A stretch of 19,636 nucleotides of DNA, taken from the NCBI GenBank assembly GCA_964386925.1, contig CAYLUU010000043.1, forward strand, positions 1-19,636, in the 5' to 3' direction. The position numbers and the translations under genes are program-made. The notes below the pieces were generated by a model, which had not been told where the DNA came from, did not search any database, and saw nothing but the letters and a program-made list of their open reading frames with translations. The stretch comes from CAG-791 sp964386925 (GTDB lineage: Bacteria; Bacillota; Clostridia; Lachnospirales; Lachnospiraceae). Below are positions 1 through 6,088 of this stretch, piece after piece. The first letter of the stretch is position 1. The number at the start of each line of letters is the position of its first letter.

Positions 1-4
1 AGTT

Positions 5-874
5 TTAGCCCTTTACAGCTCCGGCCATCATGCCCTTTACCAGCTTGTCCTGCAGGATGCAGAACAGGATGATCATCGGGAGAACCGACAGCGACAGGCA
101 AGCCATGATCATGGCCGTATTGGTTGAGTAAGCTCCCTGATAGTTCCACAGTGCCAGCGGCAGTGTGCGGTGCTCCTCGCTCTGCGTCAGCGTGAAAGCG
201 AAAATGAACTCATTCCAGATATTCACGCCGTTGTAAATGCCAAGAGTAGACAGGCCCGGCTTGGACAGCGGCAGGATCACCTGCCAGAATCTGCGAAATC
301 TTCCGCAGCCGTCGATGTCTGCAGCCTCCTCCAGCTCCTTCGGGATTCCCTTCATGAAGCCGGTCAGAATGAATACAGACAGCGGAAGTGCAAACGCTAC
401 ATCTACCGGGATCAGTGCCCACAGGCTGTCATACAGTCCGGTATTGATGGACATCTGGAAGATCGGGATCATCGTCACGTGCATCGGGATGGACATGCAT
501 GCCACGATCAGCAGATAGATCGTCCCTCTCAGCTTGAAACTAAAGCGAGACAGCGGATACGCCGCAAAGGCGGAAATCATCAGCAGAATCACCAGTGAAA
601 TCACGATGACAATGACGGAGTTCTTAAAATAATTCCAGTACCCGGGATCCGTGAGGATCGAGATGTAGTTGTCCGGATAGAATTTCTCCGGCCAATGGAA
701 AGCGCCGTACATGATCGTTTCCAGCTTCTGCTTGAAGCCTGATACAACCATGAAGAAAAACGGAACGAAGGCTACCACCAGCCAGAACACCGCCAGAATA
801 ATGGCGATGGCCCAGGCGATTCTGGATTTCATTTTATTCTTTTTGTATCTTACGACATCCTTATCGGCGCTCAT
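5..874 (-). CDS. MalG-like carbohydrate ABC transporter permease
   Basis: Inner-membrane permease subunit of a binding-protein-dependent sugar importer (MalG/UgpE type, 289 aa, a normal family length). A hydrophobic first helix lies at about residues 20-45, followed by further membrane segments in the usual six-helix pattern. The cytoplasmic EAA loop that docks the ATPase is clear at about residues 175-212 (ELEEAADIDG, then ILPLSKPG). It starts with ATG and overlaps the stop of the upstream permease by ATGA; AAGGGGG at 883-889 is the Shine-Dalgarno, so the two permeases are translationally coupled. It is the last gene of the operon that can be seen; the TAA stop is four bases from the window edge and no terminator is visible. 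Substrate is not deducible from the sequence. Confidence 0.95.
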   Translation of the reverse strand: MSADKDVVRYKKNKMKSRIAWAIAIILAVFWLVVAFVPFFFMVVSGFKQKLETIMYGAFHWPEKFYPDNYISILTDPGYWNYFKNSVIVIVISLVILLMISAFAAYPLSRFSFKLRGTIYLLIVACMSIPMHVTMIPIFQMSINTGLYDSLWALIPVDVAFALPLSVFILTGFMKGIPKELEEAADIDGCGRFRRFWQVILPLSKPGLSTLGIYNGVNIWNEFIFAFTLTQSEEHRTLPLALWNYQGAYSTNTAMIMACLSLSVLPMIILFCILQDKLVKGMMAGAVKG

Positions 875-1773
875 TCGTCATCCCCCTTTCCATTCATCAC
901 TCTCATGATTATGGATGCAATCAGCGTGATCAGAATGAACATGCCTGCTGCAACCGCAGAACCGTATCCCATATTAAATGAGGTAAATGACGTCTTGTAC
1001 ATGTAGGTAGCCATCAGCTCGGTTGATGTACCGGGGCCGCCGCCGGTCATTACATATACCAGATCAAAGTACTTCAGAGAACCGGTTACCGACATAACCA
1101 CTGCATTCTGAATGGTCGGTACCAGCAGCGGCAGCGCGATCTTCCGAACGTACTGTCCGCGGGTAGCGCCGTCCACAATGGCAGCCTCATAGATATCCTC
1201 GGAAATGCTCGAATATCCCGCAATGTAATACACCATGTAAAACGGAATGAACTGCCAGCAGATAACGCCAATAACTGCATACAGCGCCGTCGCCTGATTG
1301 CCCAGCAAATCAACATTACCGCCGCCGAAGAAATTCGAAATGGAGGAAATCAGTCCACCATTCGTAGCCAGCGCGTAATGGAACAGGTATCCGACTGCAA
1401 CCGAGCTCGTCAGAAGAGGCAGGAACCAGATCACCTTGAAGAAATTAAACTTTCTTCCACCCGCATCCAGAAACGTTGCCAGCAGAATACCAATCGGCAT
1501 CTGAATGATCAGCGACAGGATCATGATTTTGACATTGTTCAGGAAGGATCTCCAGAAATCGCTGTCATGCAGCAGCTTATTCCAGTTATAGAGCCCGTTG
1601 AATGTCTTTGTGGTTGAAATACCGTTCCACTGCGTAAAGCTGTTGATAAATGTCTGAATGATCGGATACACCATGAAAACAGCGATCATTATTAGCACCG
1701 GGAGCAGAAAGACTGCGGCGCAAAGATTGGTCGACCTTTGTCTCCTGGCGGCAAGTGAATTCTTCTTCCCCAC
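871..1773 (-). CDS. MalF-like carbohydrate ABC transporter permease
   Basis: Partner permease (MalF/UgpA/LacF type, 300 aa), expected to form a heterodimeric channel with the following MalG-like subunit. After a basic N-terminus there is a long hydrophobic helix at about residues 16-40, then the periplasmic-side stretch with FTQWNG typical of this family. The EAA loop is at about 191-222 (YEAAIVDGA, then IALPLLVP). The start is GTG, supported by AAGGAGGG at 1781-1788 with a 7-nt spacer. It lies 121 bp downstream of the binding-protein gene, with a strong hairpin in between, and its stop overlaps the next ATG. The energising ATPase is not in the window; many Bacillota use a shared MsmX-type ATPase encoded elsewhere (family knowledge, not seen here). 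Confidence 0.95.
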   Translation of the reverse strand: MGKKNSLAARRQRSTNLCAAVFLLPVLIMIAVFMVYPIIQTFINSFTQWNGISTTKTFNGLYNWNKLLHDSDFWRSFLNNVKIMILSLIIQMPIGILLATFLDAGGRKFNFFKVIWFLPLLTSSVAVGYLFHYALATNGGLISSISNFFGGGNVDLLGNQATALYAVIGVICWQFIPFYMVYYIAGYSSISEDIYEAAIVDGATRGQYVRKIALPLLVPTIQNAVVMSVTGSLKYFDLVYVMTGGGPGTSTELMATYMYKTSFTSFNMGYGSAVAAGMFILITLIASIIMRVMNGKGDDE

Positions 1774-1810
1774 GATCGGACCCTCCTTTTAATCCTTGCC
1801 GGGATAAATA

Positions 1811-1841
1811 ACGGGGCTGGCGCTCATCGCGCCAGCCCCGT
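1811..1841 (-). terminator. intercistronic hairpin between binding-protein and permease genes
   Basis: A perfect 13-bp GC-rich stem (1811-1823 with 1829-1841) with a 5-nt loop. On the minus strand it is followed by TTATTTAT, a broken U-tract. It lies inside the operon, 54 bp after the binding-protein stop and 38 bp before the permease start. It could be a leaky terminator and/or a 3'-end stabiliser that makes the binding protein more abundant than the permeases, a common arrangement in sugar ABC operons. Complete termination is unlikely, since the permeases have no obvious promoter of their own. Confidence 0.75.
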
Positions 1842-1894
1842 GCCGGCTGCTAAACCACATTGTTGTTATGCATTACCGAATCCGTTGTTTGCGA

Positions 1895-3262
1895 TCAGCC
1901 TGCGTTCTCACTGTGATACTCATCCAGTGCATCCTGCTGCTCCTGAGCGATCTCCTCCGGTGTTGCAGACTTATCAAATGCCTTCTGGGATGCAGACTTG
2001 TGAACCTCTGCTACAGCAGAAGGAAGGTACTGATCCCACCACAGCTGTACAGAGCTTGCATCGTTGATGATGGAAAGGATATCCTGCCAAGCAGGCTCCT
2101 CAGAGGTTGCTGCCTTCAGCGGCGGAACCTTACCAGCCTCAATAGCATTGTTCATCCACTCATCCGTAGAGTAGTAAGCTACCATCTTCACTGCCTCTTC
2201 CAGTTTCTCGCCGGTGCAGTTGAAGGTCAGGAAGTTATCGCCCAGAGTTCCGAGTACAACATTTGCATACTCTTCCTTGCCGGAGATGGTCGGGAATGCG
2301 AATGCGCCGAGGTTCTCATAGAAATCAGGATTCTCTTCCTTAATGGAGCCAACCTGCCATGCGCCCTGGAGCATCATGCCTGCGCCCTGATACAGAAGGG
2401 CACGATCATCACCGTTATCAGCAGACAGAGAGTTAACGCCGTCCGGGAAATATCCCTTATCAACCCACTCTTCAATCTTCTCGCCGGCATACTCGGTTGC
2501 GTCATTTACAAGAGATCCGGTTCCGTCATAAGCCTCTGTGATGACATCAGGTCCGCCGTAACGAGCTACCAGGTAGCAATAATACATGGATCCGGTCCAC
2601 TGAGAACCATTCGCCAGAGCGAAAGGAGTGATGCCATCCGCTACCATCTGATCACAGAGAGCTTCGAGCTCTTCAAGTGTCGTCGGAACCTCATAGCCCT
2701 TCTCAGCCCACATTGCCTTGTCATAGAAGATAACTGCAACAGAGTCGTTCAGGATCGGAATTGCATAGATCTTGCCATCTACAGTTGCCTGTGCCAGAGA
2801 AGCCTCCGTGTACAGCTCATCCAGTCCATACTCCTTCACAAGATCCGTAATATCCTGTGCATAGCCGGAATTAATGTACTCCGTCAAAGGACCGCCAGTC
2901 CAGTTCATGTACACATCCGGGCACTGTCCTGCAGACATTGCTACAGAAAGCTTCTGCTTGTACTGATCGTTCGTTGTATTTACAACATCAATTGTATAAC
3001 CGCTGGTTGCGGAATCATTGGTATTGTACTGATCCACTGCATACTGCCACAGACTCTTATCCGGCTCGTCAGTTCCCAGGGTCCAGTAGGAAATGGATCC
3101 ACCTTCACCGGAGGAAGCTGCCTCTGCAGTATCTGCTGCCGCTTCTGTCGTAGCATCTGCAGCCGTCGTATCTGCAGAAGACGAGCTGCCGGATGAGCCA
3201 CAGGCTGCCAGAGCCCCTGTCGTCATAGCAAGTGTTAACATTAAAGCAATTTTACGTTTCAT
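1895..3262 (-). CDS. extracellular sugar-binding lipoprotein of ABC importer
   Basis: Solute-binding protein of the family-1 type (455 aa), anchored to the outer face of the membrane, delivering a sugar or oligosaccharide to the two permeases downstream. The N-terminus has a basic start, a hydrophobic core and a lipobox LAAC with the lipidated cysteine at residue 21. A Ser/Ala/Thr/Glu linker runs to about residue 57. The mature fold starts at ISYWTLG and has the usual patterns (DVYMNWTGG near 118-126, KIYAIPIL near 160-167, TPFALANG near 215-222, GAGMMLQGAWQ near 293-303). ATG start with AAGGGAGGG at 3267-3275. First gene of a leftward operon, divergent from an AraC regulator. Aromatic residues in the mature part fit carbohydrate binding but do not identify the sugar. 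Confidence 0.95.
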   Translation of the reverse strand: MKRKIALMLTLAMTTGALAACGSSGSSSSADTTAADATTEAAADTAEAASSGEGGSISYWTLGTDEPDKSLWQYAVDQYNTNDSATSGYTIDVVNTTNDQYKQKLSVAMSAGQCPDVYMNWTGGPLTEYINSGYAQDITDLVKEYGLDELYTEASLAQATVDGKIYAIPILNDSVAVIFYDKAMWAEKGYEVPTTLEELEALCDQMVADGITPFALANGSQWTGSMYYCYLVARYGGPDVITEAYDGTGSLVNDATEYAGEKIEEWVDKGYFPDGVNSLSADNGDDRALLYQGAGMMLQGAWQVGSIKEENPDFYENLGAFAFPTISGKEEYANVVLGTLGDNFLTFNCTGEKLEEAVKMVAYYSTDEWMNNAIEAGKVPPLKAATSEEPAWQDILSIINDASSVQLWWDQYLPSAVAEVHKSASQKAFDKSATPEEIAQEQQDALDEYHSENAG

Positions 3263-3548
3263 GTTACCCTCCCTTGTTGCCTTGTTGAGATCTTCGCGAC
3301 ATGTTTACCAGATTTTCTTCCTTGCCAAAGAATTCCTTGTGCATATCGCTGTCATGGATACTATTGTAGCGTTCTTAACTTCAGAATAAATCCCAAATGT
3401 TGTTTTAAATTATACATTTCTTGCTATTTTCCTTTTCCCGTCCATTATTCATTCTGTTTATTTTCCCGAAGCAAGTTCGGATTTTCATGTGTAAAATGTC
3501 ATCAAGCTCACGTTCCATCTCCTTTTCCCTGGTTGTAGAAGCTCAGAA

Positions 3549-3554
3549 ATTATA
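3549..3554 (-). promoter_or_regulatory. candidate -10 box of the ABC operon
   Basis: Perfect TATAAT on the minus strand, reading 3554 to 3549, about 290 bp upstream of the binding-protein ATG. Sixteen to eighteen bases upstream there is only a purine-rich AAAGGG-like stretch rather than TTGACA. A -10 box without a -35 is typical of activator-dependent promoters, which would suit control by the adjacent AraC protein. A second TATAAT at 3414-3409, also without a -35, is an equally possible start, so the assignment is tentative. Confidence 0.4.
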
Positions 3555-3607
3555 TTTTTTCCGGAAATTTCCCCTTTCATCCCGCCCTTCATTATCGCAA
3601 TAATTGT

Positions 3608-3635
3608 TTGTCAGTTTTCTGTCATCCGCTATAAT
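3608..3635 (+). promoter_or_regulatory. promoter of the AraC-type regulator gene
   Basis: TTGTCA at 3608-3613, a 16-bp spacer, and TATAAT at 3630-3635 (5/6 and 6/6 matches to the sigma-A consensus). Transcription would start near 3642, giving a leader of about 114 nt before the regulator. The near-consensus match suggests constitutive expression unless a repressor intervenes. Confidence 0.75.
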
Positions 3636-3738
3636 TGTGGTATCTGTTACTGTAACCCCCGGGCAGAGGCTTCGTGGATGCGTGAGCACGCAGCAGCCTT
3701 TCTATCAAAAGAAGTGGGGTGAAAGGTCCGAATTCCTG

Positions 3739-3759
3739 ATGAGTGCACGAATACAGTGA
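3739..3759 (+). CDS. possible six-residue leader peptide upstream of the AraC gene
   Basis: A tiny frame encoding MSARIQ, starting at ATG 3739. Its TGA stop overlaps the GTG start of the regulator (GTGA, 3756-3759). The only good Shine-Dalgarno in the leader, GGGGTGAAAGG at 3715-3726, stands 12 nt before this ATG and 29 nt before the GTG, which itself lacks a ribosome binding site. The regulator may therefore be translated by coupling to this short frame. It could also be chance: such short frames are common, and the 12-nt spacing is long. Confidence 0.35.
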   Translation: MSARIQ

Positions 3760-4748
3760 GCAATACAATGGAAGACACAAAAGGAACTGTCAAATACAGC
3801 AAAGCTTCAAATGGATCCTATGAATCGGTCAAATATCGTGAAAGCTCCCATCTATGGCTTTATATCGATGCAGCCGAGCAGAATTACGCTCCGCATTGGC
3901 ATAATGAAATTGAAATTATTCATGTTCGCAAGGGTACGCTGCAGGTATCCTGTCAGGGTATTTATTACGATTTGAGTCAAGGAGACACTCTGTTCATCGG
4001 CCCTGCCGTTGTCCATGAAATTTACAATGAATCTCCCGGGAATCGCTTCTATATTCAGGCAGACATGTCTGGTTTCCCGGCTCTGCATGAACTGAACACG
4101 ATCTTTTCCCTGATGTCTCCCGCTGCCCTTATAACACCATCGGGATTTCCTGTCATTTTTGACCGGATCACAGATCGCATCCAGGAGATTCAGCAGATTT
4201 ACTTTGATACCACGACTGCGGATCAGAACATCAATTACCCGCAGGAGGAAGCGGACCGCATGAATCATCGGATCGCAGCCACGCGTCTCCCGTTCACAGC
4301 TGAGATGCAGATCTACACCCTGCTGCTCGGCTGCATCGGCCTGATCGGCAAGGAAATTCAGCGCCGCGGCCAGGACGACACTCCCGTGAATCCACAGTCT
4401 CTGGTCGGACGCAATCAGCAGGCAATGCAGGAGGCCTGCAGCTACATCGCTCTTCACTTTTCAGAGCCGCTCTCCCTGGAGATGGTTGCGAAACAAGTCG
4501 GATTCAGCAAATATTATTTTGAACGCTTGTTCCGTCAGTTCACCAATATGAGCTTTTATCAATACGTCACCAAGGTTCGCCTTTCCTACGCGCAGCAGCT
4601 GCTCGCGGACCGCGATGTACCAATTACGGATGTTGCTCTGCGATGCGGTTTCTCCGGTGCCTCCCCTTTTACAAGGGCTTTCCGCCAGGCCACAGGGTTC
4701 ACCCCTTCCGCCTTCCGACAGATAAATGAAGATCGCAGCAGCTTTTAA
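3756..4748 (+). CDS. AraC-family transcriptional regulator
   Basis: DNA-binding regulator (330 aa) with a sugar-sensing N-terminal cupin and a C-terminal AraC double helix-turn-helix. The cupin is visible at about residues 40-100 (HWHNEIE at 47-53, GDTLFIGP, VVHEIYN). The DNA-binding half covers about 222-325: first HTH LSLEMVAKQVGFSKYYFERL, second HTH from ITDVALRCGFSGASPFTRAF, ending GFTPSAFRQ. Lengths and spacing are normal for the family. It is divergent from the sugar ABC operon and most likely controls it (inference from position). The GTG at 3756 has no Shine-Dalgarno; ATG 3768 is an alternative start four codons in. cdd follows with a gap of 81 bp and no visible terminator. Confidence 0.9.
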   Translation: MSNTMEDTKGTVKYSKASNGSYESVKYRESSHLWLYIDAAEQNYAPHWHNEIEIIHVRKGTLQVSCQGIYYDLSQGDTLFIGPAVVHEIYNESPGNRFYIQADMSGFPALHELNTIFSLMSPAALITPSGFPVIFDRITDRIQEIQQIYFDTTTADQNINYPQEEADRMNHRIAATRLPFTAEMQIYTLLLGCIGLIGKEIQRRGQDDTPVNPQSLVGRNQQAMQEACSYIALHFSEPLSLEMVAKQVGFSKYYFERLFRQFTNMSFYQYVTKVRLSYAQQLLADRDVPITDVALRCGFSGASPFTRAFRQATGFTPSAFRQINEDRSSF

Positions 4749-4829
4749 ATCTCTACGCAATATTGATTACACAAGGAGCGTTTGAATAAATTCGAATGGT
4801 TTTTAAACGAATTCCGAAAGAGGTATGAC

Positions 4830-5249
4830 ATGAATCAGGATCAGATCAAAGAACTCATCAGCATCGCCCTGCAGCAGCTGGCATTTTCCTACGCCCCTTA
4901 CTCGCATTACAAGGTTGGGGCTGCCCTTCTGGCCGAAAACGGAACAGTTTACACAGGCTGCAACATTGAGAATGCCGCCTACACCCCCACTAACTGTGCA
5001 GAACGCACAGCCTTCTTCAAGGCAATCAGCGAAGGAGTTCACGATTTCAAGGCAATCTGCATTGTAGGTGGGACAGATGGCATCGTCCGGGACTACGCCG
5101 CTCCCTGCGGTGTGTGCCGCCAGGTCATGATGGAATTCTGCGATCCCTCGACGTTTCAGATTATTCTGGCCATCGATCCGGATCACTACGACATCTATAC
5201 CCTTCAGGATCTGCTGCCTCAGGGGTTCGGTCCACAGAATTTAACCTGA
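4830..5249 (+). CDS. cdd: cytidine deaminase
   Basis: Zinc-dependent hydrolytic deamination of cytidine and deoxycytidine to uridine and deoxyuridine in pyrimidine salvage; homotetrameric family. From ATG 4830 the protein is 139 aa, the usual length. The zinc ligands and catalytic glutamate are visible: NCAER (Cys56, Glu58) and PCGVC (Cys93, Cys96). The substrate-binding block is also present (GCNIENAAY). I chose 4830 because AAAGAGG stands at 4817-4823 with a 6-nt spacer, and the protein then aligns at its first residue with short Cdd proteins. An in-frame TTG at 4782 would add 16 residues, but its AAGGAG (4773-4778) is only 3 nt away. A weak promoter (TTGATT 4763-4768, TAAATT 4787-4792) may drive it; otherwise it is cotranscribed with the regulator gene. 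Confidence 0.93.
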   Translation: MNQDQIKELISIALQQLAFSYAPYSHYKVGAALLAENGTVYTGCNIENAAYTPTNCAERTAFFKAISEGVHDFKAICIVGGTDGIVRDYAAPCGVCRQVMMEFCDPSTFQIILAIDPDHYDIYTLQDLLPQGFGPQNLT

Positions 5250-5359
5250 GCAAACGTAGGATTACTTACATACGCCAGCCAGCACAGATGCACACTCCTG
5301 TCTGGCAAGTTAACTTTGTCACGCAAGCAGCGTCGGATCCTTTTGGTCAGCTTTATCCC
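5250..5359. other. intergenic stretch after cdd
   Basis: No gene seen. It contains an imperfect inverted repeat (GCCAG at 5274-5278 with CTGGC at 5302-5306, plus an inner CAG/CTG) with a 15-nt loop and no U-tract, too weak to call a terminator. A perfect 10-bp palindrome AAGTTAACTT follows at 5307-5316. The palindrome lies about 45 bp upstream of the folT promoter and could be an operator, but nothing else supports that. Confidence 0.4.
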
Positions 5360-5388
5360 TTTACAGTAAAGGCAAATAAGAATATCAT
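5360..5388 (+). promoter_or_regulatory. promoter of folT-folC
   Basis: TTTACA at 5360-5365, a 17-bp spacer, and TATCAT at 5383-5388, each one mismatch from the sigma-A consensus. Transcription would start near 5395, leaving a leader of about 175 nt before folT. The leader carries the structured element described at 5435-5569. Confidence 0.75.
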
Positions 5389-5434
5389 GCATGGGAGCAA
5401 TGTAATATCGCTCAGACGCAGAGTAGAGATTTAA

Positions 5435-5569
5435 GCGGTCAGTGCCTTCGGAACGGGGAGTTGTTCGGAGGACGAAGAGGAATCATCCCACGGTTTAAGT
5501 CTCGCATCCCGCTGCTCAGAGGGCAATGACGTCTTCTTTGCGGTCAGGGACTGTAAAGGAGGTTTTTTT
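5435..5569 (+). promoter_or_regulatory. structured leader RNA, candidate riboswitch of folT-folC
   Basis: Long-range stem: 5438-5449 pairs with 5519-5530 (GTCAGTGCCTTC with its complement, 12 pairs, one G-A mismatch and one G-U). Enclosed is a 69-nt domain with small hairpins (GAAC 5451-5454 with GTTC 5463-5466, or TTCG 5464-5467 with CGAA 5473-5476) and a possible pseudoknot of GGGA 5456-5459 with TCCC 5507-5510. Directly after the stem a second hairpin pairs TCTTCTTT (5532-5539) with AAAGGAGG (5555-5562), followed by seven T. This hairpin buries the folT Shine-Dalgarno and resembles a terminator. GCGGTCAG occurs twice (5435-5442 and 5540-5547), so the second copy can compete for the 3' side of the closing stem. 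The layout is that of an aptamer plus expression platform; a folate ligand is inferred from the genes only. It does not fit the THF-I riboswitch I know. Confidence 0.6.
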
Positions 5570-6088
5570 ATGTCCAAAAAACGATCGACCAAAACCATGG
5601 TGCTCCTTTCTGTTCTTGTAGCGCTGCAGATCATTCTTGCAAGATTCTGCTCCTTCAATGCATGGAACACACGAATTGGGCTTGGCTTCATTCCGGTTGC
5701 TCTGGCAGGTGCCTTATTCGGTCCGCTGTCGGCAGCACTGGTAGGCGCCGTCAGTGATATCCTGGGTGCACTGCTGTTCCCTTCCGGAACCTATTTTCCG
5801 GGCTTTACTGTAACAGCAGCCTGCATGGGACTTTCCTTTGGCTTCTTCCTGCGGAATGGCCGGCTGCATCTGCCTCGCATTCTCATGGCCGTAGGACTGA
5901 ACCAGATTGTATTCAGTCTGGGAATGAACACACTTTGGATCTCCATTCTGTACGGCTCCAGCTTTTTCGTTCTCCTTCCTGCAAGAGCACTGCAGGTTGT
6001 AGTAATTGCGCCGGTTCAGGTCATCATTCTCATGGCTCTTTCCGGTGTCGTGAAACGCGCAGACTTACGAAAGGTACTGGCAGAATGA
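5570..6088 (+). CDS. folT: folate ECF transporter S-component FolT
   Basis: Membrane substrate-binding subunit (172 aa) of an energy-coupling-factor importer for folate or a reduced folate. It needs the shared EcfA-EcfA'-EcfT module, which is not in this window. About six hydrophobic segments are visible. The FolT family blocks are present: GFIPVALAGALFGP near 42-55, a conserved Asp in GAVSDILGALLFPSG near 63-77, TYFPGFT near 78-84, and NTLWISILYGSSFFVLLPAR near 124-143. ATG start with AAAGGAGG at 5555-5562 and a 7-nt T-run as spacer. Its TGA overlaps the folC ATG. The partnership with folC supports folate rather than another vitamin as substrate. Expression is probably set by the structured leader. 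Confidence 0.9.
   Translation: MSKKRSTKTMVLLSVLVALQIILARFCSFNAWNTRIGLGFIPVALAGALFGPLSAALVGAVSDILGALLFPSGTYFPGFTVTAACMGLSFGFFLRNGRLHLPRILMAVGLNQIVFSLGMNTLWISILYGSSFFVLLPARALQVVVIAPVQVIILMALSGVVKRADLRKVLAE

Larger units (their letters stand above)
3263..3755. promoter_or_regulatory. divergent control region, ABC operon / AraC gene
   Basis: A 493-bp gene-free stretch, AT-rich, between the leftward transporter operon and the rightward regulator gene. It holds a plus-strand promoter (3608-3635), two minus-strand TATAAT boxes (3554-3549 and 3414-3409) with no recognisable -35, a perfect 10-bp palindrome TTTCCGGAAA at 3558-3567, and a short inverted repeat CCGAA/TTCGG at 3466-3480. A leader hairpin (3665-3701, AGGCT/AGCCT outer and GCGT/ACGC inner arms) and a six-codon leader frame precede the regulator. 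I see no protein-coding gene in it. I found no convincing cre (CcpA) site by eye. Confidence 0.6.

Noticed and set aside
1868..3196. Long open frame (442 codons) on the plus strand opposite the binding-protein gene
   Set aside because: It lies antisense to an unmistakable lipoprotein gene, its product is Cys/Arg/Leu-rich with no recognisable motif, and no ribosome site supports it. It is a shadow of the codon usage of the real gene.
4782..4829. TTG at 4782 as the cdd start
   Set aside because: Its Shine-Dalgarno is only 3 nt away, the 16 extra residues have no counterpart in short Cdd proteins, and ATG 4830 has a well-placed AAAGAGG. It cannot be fully excluded.
5274..5306. Hairpin after cdd as a rho-independent terminator
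   Set aside because: The stem is short and mismatched, the loop is 15 nt, and no U-tract follows.
5435..5530. Direct assignment of the folT leader to the THF-I riboswitch class
   Set aside because: The gene context fits, but I could not lay the class's required helices and pseudoknot onto this sequence; only short, misordered look-alikes are present.
5431..5691. Minus-strand frame of 86 codons across the folT leader
   Set aside because: It overlaps the structured leader and the folT start in antisense; there is no supporting ribosome site. Any similarity to database proteins here would probably reflect the conserved RNA rather than a peptide.
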